A DNA stretch of 40,016 nucleotides from NCBI GenBank assembly GCA_029261405.1, contig JAJDBK010000073.1, positions 1 to 40,016 of the forward strand, in the 5' to 3' direction. Below, one piece after another: positions 7,798-17,098 of this stretch. A program made the translations under genes and the position numbers. Numbering within the stretch: the stretch's first letter is position 1; each line of letters begins with the position of its first letter. A model generated the notes under the pieces. That model saw only the letters and a program-made list of their open reading frames with translations, ran no database searches and was not told the DNA's origin. The DNA comes from Nitrospinaceae bacterium (GTDB lineage Bacteria > Nitrospinota_A > UBA7883 > JAJDBK01).

Positions 7798-8883
7798 TCA
7801 GGCGGTTACCGCGCCGACAAGTTTGTCGGTTTTTCGGGCGAGTTTATCGAAAACATCGGCAAGTTGCGGGTCCTGCTCCCTATCCACGATAGGGGAGCCA
7901 GCCTCGGCCGCCTCGCATATTGTCTTCACCAGAGGAACACCGCCAAGGAAAGGAACTCCGATGGCCGCCGATTCCCTTTCGCCGCCGCCATGTCCGAAGA
8001 GATGAGCGATGTCGCCGCATTTGTCGCACCTGTAGTAACTCATGTTCTCCACCACACCAAGAATTCTGGTATCGGTCTTCTTGAACATCTGTACAGCCCT
8101 GCGAACATCTATAAGGGAGATGTCTTGTGGTGTTGTGACAACTACGGCGCCTGTAATATCGAGGTTTTGAACCAGAGAGAGGGGAACGTCACCTGTTCCC
8201 GGAGGCATATCGACTATCAGGTAATCGAGTTCGCCCCATTGAACCTCGTTCATAAGCTGGTTAAGGAGTTTCATCACCATAGGACCACGAATAATCAAGG
8301 CTTCGTTCTCGCCCATCGCCATGCCGATAGAGACGACCTTGAGCCCCCACTGTTCGTGAGGGTCGATCATGTCGCCGACCATGGCCAGCCTGGCGTTCTT
8401 TGTGCCGAGCATCCGGTGAATCGAAGGTCCGAAAAGGTCCAGATCGAGCAAGCCAACCTTGTGGCCCAGCTGGGAGAGACCATAAGCGAGGTTGACCGAG
8501 ACGGTCGATTTACCAACGCCACCTTTGCCGGAGACCACGGGTACAATATGCTTAACACCCGGAATCTTGTTCCTTTTGAAAGGTGATTCGTCATGCCCCT
8601 GTCCGTGACCCGATCCGCAAGAAGCGCCGGATGACTGGGGGGCCCCTCCGAAGAGTACATCGATGTTCACCGCTCCGGTCTTGTCCCGGACCACTGCGTT
8701 GATATCCTCCACCAGGCGGTCGAGGATATCAGGATCGGCGGAGATGGTTTTCATGTCGATAACGACATGACCGTTCTCCTCTACCGAAACGGTATTAACC
8801 GCGCCCAGCGTAACTATATCCTTTGAAAATCCGGGGTAGTTTACCTCTTTTAGAGAGGACAGTATCTCATCTTTATCAGGCAT
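7798..8883 (-). CDS. apbC: Mrp/ApbC/NBP35-type iron-sulfur cluster carrier ATPase
   Basis: The 361-residue protein has an N-terminal MIP18/DUF59 domain (about 1-85), a linker rich in Gly, Ser and His, then a ParA/MinD-like P-loop ATPase. The deviant Walker A motif is GKGGVGKSTVSVN (about 120). Motifs DLDLFGPSIHRMLG, DMPPGTGDVPLSL and the C-terminal YRCDKCGDIAHLFG with a CxxC pair are diagnostic of Mrp/NBP35 proteins, which bind and deliver [4Fe-4S] clusters in the cytoplasm. It follows the NifU-like gene by 10 bases in one operon, linking a cluster scaffold with a cluster carrier. The window is rich in Fe-S proteins that could be clients. Confidence 0.93.
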   Translation of the reverse strand: MPDKDEILSSLKEVNYPGFSKDIVTLGAVNTVSVEENGHVVIDMKTISADPDILDRLVEDINAVVRDKTGAVNIDVLFGGAPQSSGASCGSGHGQGHDESPFKRNKIPGVKHIVPVVSGKGGVGKSTVSVNLAYGLSQLGHKVGLLDLDLFGPSIHRMLGTKNARLAMVGDMIDPHEQWGLKVVSIGMAMGENEALIIRGPMVMKLLNQLMNEVQWGELDYLIVDMPPGTGDVPLSLVQNLDITGAVVVTTPQDISLIDVRRAVQMFKKTDTRILGVVENMSYYRCDKCGDIAHLFGHGGGERESAAIGVPFLGGVPLVKTICEAAEAGSPIVDREQDPQLADVFDKLARKTDKLVGAVTA

Positions 8884-8893
8884 AACTACGCCG

Positions 8894-9124
8894 TTACATT
8901 ATGGCCTGGACAGCCGTAATCCCGGGAACCTTCTCCACCAGGGTGCGTTCGATCCCCATTTTAAGGGTCATAGTGGCCGAAGGGCAACCGGAACAAGCCC
9001 CTTTGAGCCTTACAAGCGCCACACCATCTTCATTGAGATCCACAAACTCCACATCGCCACCGTCCGCTTGCAAGGCGGGCCTGATCTCGTCCAAAGCCGC
9101 TTCGACAGCGTCTCTTTCAACCAT
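8894..9124 (-). CDS. NifU C-terminal domain (Nfu-type) Fe-S scaffold
   Basis: This 76-residue protein is a single Nfu domain. It starts VEAALDEIRPALQADGGDVEF and carries the cluster-binding CSGCPSATMTL motif with its CxxC pair. Such proteins accept Fe-S clusters and pass them to targets. A clear ribosome site (GGAGAAATTCA) precedes the ATG at 9124. The gene opens the two-gene operon with the Mrp ATPase and is preceded by a strong sigma-70-type promoter at 9192-9220. Confidence 0.93.
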   Translation of the reverse strand: MVERDAVEAALDEIRPALQADGGDVEFVDLNEDGVALVRLKGACSGCPSATMTLKMGIERTLVEKVPGITAVQAIM

Positions 9125-9191
9125 TGAATTTCTCCTATTATTATATAATCCGCTCAGGGTAGCCGGAGCGTGATAACAACATTCAGTTCTA

Positions 9192-9220
9192 AGTATACTA
9201 AATTAGTCAAGTATTGCCAA
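9192..9220 (-). promoter_or_regulatory. sigma-70-type promoter of the nfu-mrp operon
   Basis: Read on the minus strand, TTGGCA (9215-9220) and TATACT (9192-9197) are separated by exactly 17 bases. The predicted start of transcription is near 9185, leaving a leader of about 60 bases before the nfu ATG. Confidence 0.65.
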
Positions 9221-9386
9221 ACCGTTTTTTTTGAAACCTTTTCCATAAACCTGAATCTATACACGAGAACGGGAGTTGTGGGGGTGGATCGGTCTCTGTC
9301 CAGAGACGCTGTTGAAGCTCTGTTCCCACCTTACGATTTTTACATGTAACCATATAGTTCATAACCTGAGGAGAGGAGCGTTTCGA

Positions 9387-10769
9387 ATGCACAAGTCGAT
9401 CTTGATCGCCGCTGTTGGATTAGTCCTGGTGGCGCAAACCGCCTTTGCCACCAACGGTCACCAATTAATCGGAATTGGCGGGTACCAGAAGAGCATGGGT
9501 GGCGCAGTGACAGCCGCTCCGGACGGCGCGTCTACAGCCGTAAGCAACCCGGCCGGGATGGCCCTGATCGGTACCAAGGCCGACTTTAACTTCGACGCGT
9601 TCTTCCCCGGAAGAACCGCCGATTTCACAGACCTGGGTGGCCAGGAGAATGACGGTGGATCCCCGATGTACCTGATTCCTGCTGTCGGATGGGTCGGCCC
9701 GGTAGGTGATAGCGACGACCTCTTTTTCGGCGGGGGAATGTTCCTGATGTCTGGCATGGGGGTCGATTTTGACACCATCAACGCCGCCCCGTTTAACGCT
9801 GTGATGGGACAACTCTCCGGCGTAACGGACCCGAGCCAGCTTGACATGACGATGTGGAAGGCTAACCTCTACAGCCAGTACCAGTTCTGGAAACTGGCGC
9901 CTACTCTGGCAAAAAGATTTAGCGAACAGTTATCTGTTGGTATCTCCCTTAACGTCGATTACCAGCAGATGGCTTTCAAACAGAAGTTTTTTAACCCGTC
10001 TAATCCGGGTCAGTATATGGGAGTCGATCTTTCCAGAGCCGTGGGCGCATTGGGTTTTGGCGTCACAGTCGGGGCGATCTATAAAGTCAGCGACACAGTG
10101 CAATTAGGTTTCAACTATATCTCGGAACAGTCTTTCGCCGATATGGAGTACCGCGTTTCGGCTGGCGATATTGTTTCACCACCGAACGGACTTGGGCAGT
10201 CCCTGGTCAACGACAACGGCACATACAGCATGGGCATGAACTTTCCCCAACAGCTAGCTTTCGGAGTGGCTTTTACGCCGACGGAAAACCTGAAGATAAC
10301 CGCCGACTATAAGTGGATCAATTTTAGCGCAACCCACGATGTTATCGATCTGACCGGAAATTACGCCCTGGTCGATTTCAGTGGAACACCGGTTGGACAG
10401 GCCACATCGATGCCGCTTAACTTCGGCTGGAGCGATGTGAGCGTTATCGCCATCGGCGCCGAGTTCAAGGTTAACGAAACGGTCACCCTCAGAGCCGGGT
10501 ACAACCACGGTGATTCTCCCATCGGTGAGGAGGATGTCTGGAACAACATGATCTTCCCCGCCATCACAACAGACCATATTGGGCTGGGAGCCGAGTTCGC
10601 CTTGACAGACAGATGGGGACTTGGACTTGCCTACATGAAGGCTTTCAAGGAAGAGTTGGTCGGAAGCCAGGACATGACTGTTTTGGGCCAGACCCTCGAT
10701 TCCGGAGCCAAAATAGCCCTTGAAGAGACGAGCCTGGTCCTCTCCCTCTCTTACAATTACGGGAAATAG
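9387..10769 (+). CDS. OmpP1/FadL/TodX family outer-membrane transporter
   Basis: From the ATG at 9387 the protein has 460 residues. It opens with a signal peptide (MHKSILIAAVGLVLVAQTAFA) and the mature N-terminus TNGHQLIGIGGYQKSMGGA, the FadL-type hatch region followed by the SNPAGMALIG motif. The rest alternates short amphipathic strands as expected of a 14-stranded beta-barrel and ends in an aromatic-rich strand (LVLSLSYNYGK). Members import long-chain fatty acids or other hydrophobic compounds. A GAGGAGAGGAG ribosome site lies just upstream, so the longer open frame starting at 9276 is rejected. It is monocistronic, with its own terminator at 10783-10818. The substrate cannot be told from sequence. 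Confidence 0.9.
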   Translation: MHKSILIAAVGLVLVAQTAFATNGHQLIGIGGYQKSMGGAVTAAPDGASTAVSNPAGMALIGTKADFNFDAFFPGRTADFTDLGGQENDGGSPMYLIPAVGWVGPVGDSDDLFFGGGMFLMSGMGVDFDTINAAPFNAVMGQLSGVTDPSQLDMTMWKANLYSQYQFWKLAPTLAKRFSEQLSVGISLNVDYQQMAFKQKFFNPSNPGQYMGVDLSRAVGALGFGVTVGAIYKVSDTVQLGFNYISEQSFADMEYRVSAGDIVSPPNGLGQSLVNDNGTYSMGMNFPQQLAFGVAFTPTENLKITADYKWINFSATHDVIDLTGNYALVDFSGTPVGQATSMPLNFGWSDVSVIAIGAEFKVNETVTLRAGYNHGDSPIGEEDVWNNMIFPAITTDHIGLGAEFALTDRWGLGLAYMKAFKEELVGSQDMTVLGQTLDSGAKIALEETSLVLSLSYNYGK

Positions 10770-10782
10770 ATTTCAGCTTTAC

Positions 10783-10818
10783 AGGGGGGGCGTCGTCCGA
10801 ATACGCTCCCCCTTTTTT
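10783..10818 (+). terminator. Rho-independent terminator after the FadL-type porin gene
   Basis: A G-rich arm (AGGGGGGGCG) pairs with CGCTCCCCCT across a short loop and is followed by a run of six T. It lies just after the porin stop codon on the plus strand. Confidence 0.8.
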
Positions 10819-10919
10819 GCGACCAAAATTAAATTTTCCGCTAAAAAAAGTCTGATACCGCAAAAATATCAGCCAGTTCCAATCGCCAGATACGTCTGGA
10901 AATTGTTGAGAACAAATAT

Positions 10920-10948
10920 TTGACGCACAAGATGTTGTGGTGTATACT
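10920..10948 (+). promoter_or_regulatory. sigma-70-type promoter of nrdJ
   Basis: TTGACG (10920-10925) and TATACT (10943-10948) are spaced by 17 bases. Transcription would start near 10955, giving a 165-base leader. The leader contains a CGCC/GGCG mini-hairpin and the stem at 11079-11099. I do not see a cobalamin riboswitch core or a convincing NrdR box in it. Confidence 0.65.
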
Positions 10949-11078
10949 CTTCACTTATACTAAATGATGGCTTTGGGGGTTGAAAAGGTTATCTGACGTA
11001 ATCACCAGATGGACGTTTTCTTTTTTCAGATATTCTGTATTCGCGCCAATGGCGCTTCAGTCTATCGTATTCATATCT

Positions 11079-11099
11079 AAAGAGCAGAGATTGCTCTTT
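11079..11099 (+). promoter_or_regulatory. hairpin in the nrdJ leader just before the ribosome site
   Basis: AAAGAGCA (11079-11086) pairs with TGCTCTTT (11092-11099) across a five-base loop and is followed by TATT. It ends only 10 bases before the GGAG ribosome site. It could be a weak attenuator or a translation-tuning stem; this is inference. Confidence 0.4.
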
Positions 11100-11121
11100 T
11101 ATTCAGTTGGAGAATTGGTTA

Positions 11122-13527
11122 ATGGGCGACAATGATCGGGATAACACGGGGATATCAGTGATGGAAGATTCCAATCTTACATCGTCAAACCACGACTATG
11201 TAGCCGAGGAAATAAACCTTAAAACCCCCGATCCGACGAAGCATATGACCGAAAACGCCCTTCGTGTCCTGGAACGCAGGTACCTCATGAAGAACATGGA
11301 GGGCGAAATTATCGAAACCCCCGCCCAGATGTTTCACAGGGTTGCCGATAACATCGCCCGCGCAGAGCTTGAATACAAGACCACTCAGGAAGCCGCCGAT
11401 GTGGCCAACGCATTTTATAACATCATGGCCAGGCTTGAATTCCTGCCTAACTCGCCGACCCTGATGAACGCCGGCAGAGAGTTGCAACAGCTCTCCGCCT
11501 GTTTTGTTCTGCCGGTGGGGGACAGCATGGAGTCGATCTTCGATGCGGTCCGTAACACGGCTCTTATACACAAGTCGGGTGGTGGCACCGGATTTTCCTT
11601 CTCCCGACTTCGCCCAAGTGGTAGCCGGGTCAAATCTACAAGCGGCGTCTCTTCCGGGCCGGTATCGTTCATGCGGGTATTCGACGCCGCCACAGAGTCT
11701 GTCAAGCAAGGCGGCACAAGACGTGGCGCAAACATGGGAATTCTGCGGATCGACCACCCCGATATCCTCCAGTTCATCGACTGCAAGAAGGATATGACAC
11801 AGTTCACCAACTTCAACATATCTGTCGCCATAACGGACGAATTCATGAAGGCCGTGGAGAAGGGGGGGGCCTACAACCTGATGGCTCCTCACAACGGCGA
11901 GGTAACCGGAACTCTTGACGCTCGTGAGGTTTACGCAAAGATAATCGACTCCGCCTGGGGGAACGGTGACCCCGGCATAGTCTTCATCGACCGGATCAAC
12001 CGGGATAACCCGACTCCGCATTCAGGAGAGATCGAAGCCACGAACCCTTGCGGGGAACAGCCGCTATTACCTTTCGAGTCGTGCAACCTGGGGTCGATCA
12101 ATCTTTCAAGGATGGTTGATGAAGACGACGGCATGGTCGATTGGGGCAAACTTCGCCGGGTGACACATCTGGCGGTCCGGTTTCTGGATAACGTCATCGA
12201 CATGAACAACTACCCGCTCGCCGAAATCGACAGGGTAACCAAAACCAACCGGAAAATAGGTCTTGGCGTGATGGGCTGGGCCGACATGCTGATAAAACTT
12301 GAGGTTGCGTACAACTCTGACGAGGCTATTACGCTTGCTTCGGAGGTGATGGGGTTTATCGACAAGGAGAGCAAAAAAGCGAGCGCGAAACTTGCGAAGG
12401 AACGGGGCGCTTTCCCCTCATACGAAGGCTCGGCTCTCGACAAGGAGGGCGCCAGAAAGATACGAAACGCCACCACCACAACCATCGCCCCCACCGGCAC
12501 TATTTCGATTATAGCCAGTTGTTCGTCAGGAGTTGAACCCCTCTTCGCTCTTTCGTATGTTCGCAACGTCATGGACAACGACAAGCTTGTGGAGCTACAC
12601 CCGATCTTCGAGAAGGTGGCCAACGACCGAAAATTCGCCAGTGAAGACCTGATGGAGCGTGTGGCGTATACGGGGCATATAGAGGACGAGAAAGATATTC
12701 CGGCAAAGACCAGGGATGTCTTTATCACCGCCCACGGTATCAGCCCGGAATGGCACATCAGAACCCAGGCGGCGTTCCAGCGCCATATCGACAACGCCGT
12801 CTCGAAAACTGTCAACTTCCCGAACTCGGCGACAGAAGAGGATGTCGCCAAAGCGTACTCGCTGGCATACCAGTTGGGATGCAAAGGCATTACGATCTAC
12901 AGGGATGGCTCCAGAGCGATGCAGGTTCTATCGACCGGCGCAACTAACGACAAAACCGCTGATGAGACAAGCCAGACAACGGAAGAGAAGACCGTATCAG
13001 AACCTGAGCGCAGAACACCGAAACCGAGACCGGAGATAACATTCGGCTCCACACAGAAGATCAACACCGGGTGTGGTGGAATGTATGTGACGATCAACCA
13101 GGACGAAGATGGCGCCCCGTTCGAACTTTTCACCCAGATCGGTAAAGCGGGTGGATGCGCCGCCTCACAAACAGAATCTATCGGCAGACTGGTATCCCTC
13201 GCGCTAAGGGCCGGTGTGGATATTGAGCAGATCAGAAAACAACTGCTCGGCATATCGTGCCACCAACCCGCGTGGGAAAAAGGGGTAAAGATAACCTCGT
13301 GCGCCGATGCGATCAGCAAAGGCATGGGCCGTTGGATAAGAACCAGAGAACATTTTGAGGAGTCGGAAGTCCCGAACGGAACCGCTGTAGCAACCCTTCC
13401 CCCCTTGAATTCGCCAAAAGATGAAGAGGCAATGCAGATAGGCGGCGCCTGCCCCGAATGCGGAAGCGCGTTACAGCATATAGAAGGATGCCTCAAATGC
13501 GAAGGATGCGGATACTCGAAATGCTGA
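11122..13527 (+). CDS. nrdJ: vitamin B12-dependent (class II) ribonucleoside-diphosphate reductase
   Basis: The ATG at 11122, preceded by GGAG at 11109, gives an 801-residue protein. Family motifs are all present: NSPTLMNAG, CFVLPVGDS, HKSGGGTGFSFSRLRP, the substrate-site NPCGEQPLLPFESCNLG with its catalytic Cys and Glu, and ATTTIAPTGTISIIA. The C-terminal domain (from about 620) carries the family's usual GCGGMYVTINQDEDGAPFE segment and ends in a four-Cys zinc-finger-like tail (CPECGSALQHIEGCLKCEGC). The enzyme makes deoxynucleotides with adenosylcobalamin as radical generator, with or without oxygen. A TTG at 11107 is an alternative start without a ribosome site. Its own promoter is at 10920-10948. 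Confidence 0.96.
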   Translation: MGDNDRDNTGISVMEDSNLTSSNHDYVAEEINLKTPDPTKHMTENALRVLERRYLMKNMEGEIIETPAQMFHRVADNIARAELEYKTTQEAADVANAFYNIMARLEFLPNSPTLMNAGRELQQLSACFVLPVGDSMESIFDAVRNTALIHKSGGGTGFSFSRLRPSGSRVKSTSGVSSGPVSFMRVFDAATESVKQGGTRRGANMGILRIDHPDILQFIDCKKDMTQFTNFNISVAITDEFMKAVEKGGAYNLMAPHNGEVTGTLDAREVYAKIIDSAWGNGDPGIVFIDRINRDNPTPHSGEIEATNPCGEQPLLPFESCNLGSINLSRMVDEDDGMVDWGKLRRVTHLAVRFLDNVIDMNNYPLAEIDRVTKTNRKIGLGVMGWADMLIKLEVAYNSDEAITLASEVMGFIDKESKKASAKLAKERGAFPSYEGSALDKEGARKIRNATTTTIAPTGTISIIASCSSGVEPLFALSYVRNVMDNDKLVELHPIFEKVANDRKFASEDLMERVAYTGHIEDEKDIPAKTRDVFITAHGISPEWHIRTQAAFQRHIDNAVSKTVNFPNSATEEDVAKAYSLAYQLGCKGITIYRDGSRAMQVLSTGATNDKTADETSQTTEEKTVSEPERRTPKPRPEITFGSTQKINTGCGGMYVTINQDEDGAPFELFTQIGKAGGCAASQTESIGRLVSLALRAGVDIEQIRKQLLGISCHQPAWEKGVKITSCADAISKGMGRWIRTREHFEESEVPNGTAVATLPPLNSPKDEEAMQIGGACPECGSALQHIEGCLKCEGCGYSKC

Positions 13528-13541
13528 CCGACAGACTCCTG
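13528..13541. repeat. solo terminal-repeat-like sequence after nrdJ stop
   Basis: CCGACAGACTCCTG is the exact reverse complement of 14 bases inside the left end of the MITE at 25648-25815. It begins on the base after the nrdJ stop codon. It may be an excision or deletion scar of that element family; chance is not excluded at this length. Confidence 0.4.
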
Positions 13542-13542
13542 A

Positions 13543-13572
13543 ATCCGGGTGGGCGCGTAACGACACCCGGAT
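13543..13572 (+). terminator. hairpin downstream of nrdJ
   Basis: ATCCGGGTG (13543-13551) pairs perfectly with CACCCGGAT (13564-13572) across a 12-base loop. There is no T-run after it, so termination would be weak or factor-dependent. It lies 16 bases after the nrdJ stop. Confidence 0.5.
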
Positions 13573-13602
13573 AGACTCTACCGCAGGTCTATAATCGTAG
13601 TC

Positions 13603-14326
13603 ATGCAAAACCTTATCGACACTCGTATTGAGGAGATTCGGAACGACCACGACTCCGGGGCTGTACAGCTTGCCGAAAAAGGGTGACTCCTGGACGAACC
13701 CTGAACCAGTACTTGCAAACCTTCTGGAAGAGAGAGAAACGGGAATAAAGAACCAGATCCGGGTCGCCACGGAAATTTTGGGCCATTACGAAAAGGTTTT
13801 TACCCTCAGCTATTCTTCAACAGCGCATAAAATCCTTAAACACTCGCTAAAATCAGGCGCCAACATCGTCGTGGCGGAGTCGAGGCCGCTCCTTGAGGGG
13901 GGACGGTTGGCAGAATGCCTTCCGAACGTCACCATTGTTACAGATTCGTCTATCCCGGATAATTCATGAAGGTTTGTGATGAAACGTCGTAGGCGCTTGT
14001 CACTGGGGTGTTTTCGTTTGTTTTGGCTCGGAGCGGACATGATCACCCTGGACGGTTCGATAATAAATAAAACAGGCAGTTATCTGGCGGCTTTGGCAGG
14101 CCGGGATATGGGAAAGCCGGTTTACGTTATTGCGGATACCTGGAAGGTAACAACAGACACCGACATAGAAAAAGTAGTTTTGGAGGAAGGTCCAAAAAAG
14201 CTGGTCTGGCCGGAGAGACCGGAGCTTTGCCGAAATGTGACTTTCGAGCCTGTCCCCGCATCCCTTATCACAGGTTACATCACCGAGAAGGGTCTGCTCT
14301 CTGTCAAAGAAATTAGAGAAACATAA
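13603..14326 (+). pseudogene. disrupted eIF-2B alpha/beta/delta-family gene
   Basis: Three pieces together resemble one eIF-2B/MtnA-type sugar-phosphate isomerase-fold protein. The first frame from ATG 13603 gives IEEIRNDHDSGAVQLAEKG and stops at TGA 13684. The next frame continues SWTNPEPVLANLLEERETG, TLSYSSTAHKILKH and VVAESRPLLEGGRL up to TGA 13967. The same frame then resumes with LGADMITLDGSIINKTGSYL and PVYVIADTWK to the end. Removing one base from the AAAAAGGG run near 13676-13683 would join the first two. The segment 13955-14030 (SIPDNS, stop, then an Arg-rich stretch) does not fit the family in any frame. Alternatives are sequencing errors or recoding. The end overlaps the convergent nhaB by 14 bases. 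Confidence 0.65.
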
Positions 14327-15815
14327 TCGTCGCAAAAAGGCCTGTAACGCTCATGGTGATTGTATAGGGGAGGGCGAGCAGTAGCATCTTTATGTACGAC
14401 AGGCGTATCAACTGGGCCACCGCTGAGGTTAGCAGGAAGAGGAACGCCGCCTGACCGTTTGGTGTGGCGACACTTGGAATGTTGGTGCCGGTATTCACGG
14501 AGACGGCTATCAGTTCATACTGTTCCAGGGTTATCTTGCCAGCTTCAAAGGCTTGTTGCGCTTCACTGATATAGACCGTGGCGACGAACACGTTGTCGCT
14601 TATCATCGACAGAAGACCGCTGGCGCAATAGAAGGCGGTCAGCTGGGTGTTACCCTCCAGAGAAAGTGTCCAGTCAATTATCGGTTTGAACAGGTGTTGT
14701 TCGTGGATCACTGCGACTATGGCGAAGAAGACCACCAGCAGGGCGGTAAAGGGTAACGCTTCCTCAAAAGCCTTCCCTATCTGATGCTCTTCCGTTATTC
14801 CGTTAAAGGCGGTCAACAAAATGATTACCGCAAGACCGATGACACCGACCTCAGCCAAGTGGAAAGCAAGCGCGAGAATGAGAAGGATTCCAACGACCCC
14901 CTGAACTATAAGTTTGGCATTGTCTCGATGGTCACGTTTCTTGTCTTCTTTGGCGGCAAACTCCTGAAGCACGGCAAGGACCGATTCGGGTAGTTCGTGG
15001 CCGTAATCGAATTTTTTATATTTCTCCAACAGAAAACATGTCAACATTCCTACCGCGAAGACAGGCATTGTTACAGGCGCCATACGGAGAAAAAATTCGC
15101 CGAAATGCCAATCCATGACGGTGGCTATAAGCAGGTTCTGCGGCTCCCCCACAAGAGTGGTCACACCACCCAACGCCGTACCCACTGCGCCGTGCATCAT
15201 GATATTACGCAAAAAAGCGCGAAACCTGTCGAGGTCGGATTTGTGATCTTCATCGACTTTGGAGTCGTCCGTATGATCATGGGCGGCATGACTCTTGGAC
15301 GCGAACCTGTGATAGACGCTATAAAAACCGATAGCAACGGCGATAAGCACAGCCGTAACGGTCAATGCGTCGAGAAAAGCGGAGAGAAACGCTCCTGAGA
15401 AGCAGAACAATAACGAAAGAATAATCTTGCTTCGCACCTTCACCAGCATGTTGGTAAAGATATAAAGAAGCAGATCTTTCATGAAATAGATACCGGCTAC
15501 CATGAAAACAAGCAGGAGGATAACCGGGAAGTTGTTCAGAGCCTCTTCGTATACCTTCTCGGCCGGCGCCATACCTATAACTATCGCTTCAATGGCCAGC
15601 AGACCGCCCGGCGCCAATGGGTAGCATTTTAACGCCATGGCAAGGGTGAAGATGAACTGGGCGATCAGCACCCAACCGGTAACAAAAGGACCAGCTATGA
15701 GGAGCAGGATCGGATTAATAACGAGAAAGGCAATAATGGATATTTCATACCAGGCGGGTGAGTGACCCAGGAAGTTTATTTTAAAGCTCTGAAAGGTGAC
15801 TTTCGATCCAGCCAT
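14313..15815 (-). CDS. nhaB: NhaB-type Na+/H+ antiporter
   Basis: The 500-residue polytopic membrane protein closely follows NhaB from its N-terminus: [20 protein letters not shown], then [36 protein letters not shown] and [17 protein letters not shown]. About twelve TM segments are visible, with a charged cytoplasmic loop ([20 protein letters not shown], about 172-192). NhaB exports Na+ in exchange for protons in the inner membrane and is best known from gamma-proteobacteria. The gene lies 101 bases after purQ on the same strand and could be cotranscribed or carry its own promoter in that gap, where I saw none clearly. Confidence 0.93.
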   Translation of the reverse strand: MAGSKVTFQSFKINFLGHSPAWYEISIIAFLVINPILLLIAGPFVTGWVLIAQFIFTLAMALKCYPLAPGGLLAIEAIVIGMAPAEKVYEEALNNFPVILLLVFMVAGIYFMKDLLLYIFTNMLVKVRSKIILSLLFCFSGAFLSAFLDALTVTAVLIAVAIGFYSVYHRFASKSHAAHDHTDDSKVDEDHKSDLDRFRAFLRNIMMHGAVGTALGGVTTLVGEPQNLLIATVMDWHFGEFFLRMAPVTMPVFAVGMLTCFLLEKYKKFDYGHELPESVLAVLQEFAAKEDKKRDHRDNAKLIVQGVVGILLILALAFHLAEVGVIGLAVIILLTAFNGITEEHQIGKAFEEALPFTALLVVFFAIVAVIHEQHLFKPIIDWTLSLEGNTQLTAFYCASGLLSMISDNVFVATVYISEAQQAFEAGKITLEQYELIAVSVNTGTNIPSVATPNGQAAFLFLLTSAVAQLIRLSYIKMLLLALPYTITMSVTGLFATIMFL

Positions 15816-15916
15816 GTGGTTATAACCAATAGTGATGTTTTATTAAAGTTCGCAGGATAGATAATATCTGCGCACATAATGAATGGCAAGTACTGCTTGC
15901 AAAAGAAATACGCCCG

Positions 15917-16606
15917 TTAATTAAAGACCTCCATCACTGACTGAAATATGGTCAGGCCGTGGGAGCCGCCCAGTTCTTCCTCGCAGACCCTTTCCGGGTG
16001 GGGCATCATACCGGCCACTCTCCTGGATTCCGAGATAATGCCAGCGATATTTCTGGCGCTACCGTTCGGGTTTGCCAATTCGGACACGTTTCCTTCCTGA
16101 TCACAATATCTGAAAACCACACGGTTTTCACGATCCAGTTGATCGAGGGTATCTTCGTCCGCGACAAAACAGCCCTCCTTGTGAGCGATAGGAATTTTCA
16201 GGATATCGTCAACTCCACATTTTGAAGTTACGAAAGAATCCCCCGTTTGCGCTTTGATGTAGGAATCTTCGCAAATAAACTTTGTGGACCTGTTCTGTAT
16301 CAGCGCGCCGGGCAGATGTCCCGCCTCGGTCAGGATCTGGAAACCGTTGCATATGCCAAGAGCGTATCCACCCTTGCGGATATGCTGGTCAAGCCCTTTC
16401 ATAACATCGGAAAACCGGGCGATCGCCCCGGCCCGAAGGTAATCACCGTAGGAGAAGCCTCCCGGCAGGATGACAACATCGTATCGGGTCAAGTCACGAT
16501 CACCATGCCAGACAAAATCGACACTGATACCCAAAACGTGTTTTAGCGCATGATAACAGTCGTGGTCACAGTTCGATCCGGGAAAGACCAGGACGGCGAA
16601 TTTCAT
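15917..16606 (-). CDS. purQ: phosphoribosylformylglycinamidine synthase subunit PurQ
   Basis: This is the class I glutamine amidotransferase subunit (229 residues) that feeds ammonia to PurL for FGAM formation in purine synthesis. The N-terminus MKFAVLVFPGSNCDHDCYHA, the GGFSYGDYLRAGAIA motif, the nucleophile Cys in GICNGFQIL and the C-terminal MMPHPERVCEEELG with catalytic His and Glu are all present. It needs PurS and PurL; purS is two genes upstream, while purL is not in the window. A small cNMP-binding gene separates it from purS. Confidence 0.96.
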   Translation of the reverse strand: MKFAVLVFPGSNCDHDCYHALKHVLGISVDFVWHGDRDLTRYDVVILPGGFSYGDYLRAGAIARFSDVMKGLDQHIRKGGYALGICNGFQILTEAGHLPGALIQNRSTKFICEDSYIKAQTGDSFVTSKCGVDDILKIPIAHKEGCFVADEDTLDQLDRENRVVFRYCDQEGNVSELANPNGSARNIAGIISESRRVAGMMPHPERVCEEELGGSHGLTIFQSVMEVFN

Positions 16607-16624
16607 TTGGAGACCCGAAACATC

Positions 16625-17098
16625 TTAACGGAATACATCGGCGAACCTGCCAGAGGTAAAACGTAACCGGACCGCTAAAGATCGCGCAATGTTTTTCAGG
16701 ATTTTGACACCGGTACGAGGGTGATCGGTAACCAGCTTTTCGAAGTTGTCCCTGCTTAAGGAGAGGATTTCAAGGTCGGATATGGCCGTAGAGGTCGCTG
16801 AGCGGGGCGCGTTGTCTATCAGCCCCATTTCACCCAGGGTAGCCCCTTTGCCGAACTGGGCCAGCGCCTTGTGTTTACCGTCGAGAGACTCTTTTTCAAC
16901 TTCGATCATGCCGTCAAGGATGTAGAACAGGGTATCCCCGGCGCTCCCCTCTTTTGTCAGGACCGACCCTTTGTTTATTTTTCTGCGGATGACAAGACGT
17001 GAAAGAATGTCGATCTCCGCCGGAGCCAGATTGTCGAATTGGGGGATTTCGCACATCATGGTCTTGATGCGCTCCAACTCTTCTTCTTCGAAGCTCAT
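16625..17098 (-). CDS. stand-alone cyclic-nucleotide-binding domain protein
   Basis: The 157-residue protein is a single Crp-type cNMP-binding beta-roll. It shows KGSVLTKEGSAGDTLFYIL, LDGMIEVEKES and the phosphate-binding cassette GEMGLIDNAPRSATSTA, then a short C-terminal helix region with no helix-turn-helix. It therefore cannot act as a Crp-like DNA-binding regulator on its own. Its ATG overlaps the purS stop (TAATG) and purQ follows after 18 bases, so it is firmly embedded in the purine genes. A regulatory role for purine synthesis or a separate function are both possible; the ligand is unknown. Confidence 0.88.
   Translation of the reverse strand: MSFEEEELERIKTMMCEIPQFDNLAPAEIDILSRLVIRRKINKGSVLTKEGSAGDTLFYILDGMIEVEKESLDGKHKALAQFGKGATLGEMGLIDNAPRSATSTAISDLEILSLSRDNFEKLVTDHPRTGVKILKNIARSLAVRLRFTSGRFADVFR

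Noticed and set aside
7864-8586. 240-codon plus-strand frame opposite mrp
   Set aside because: It is fully antisense to the conserved Mrp ATPase and shows no family motifs.
10949-11121. Cobalamin riboswitch before nrdJ
   Set aside because: I could not find the conserved B12-box core or the paired arms expected of that riboswitch.
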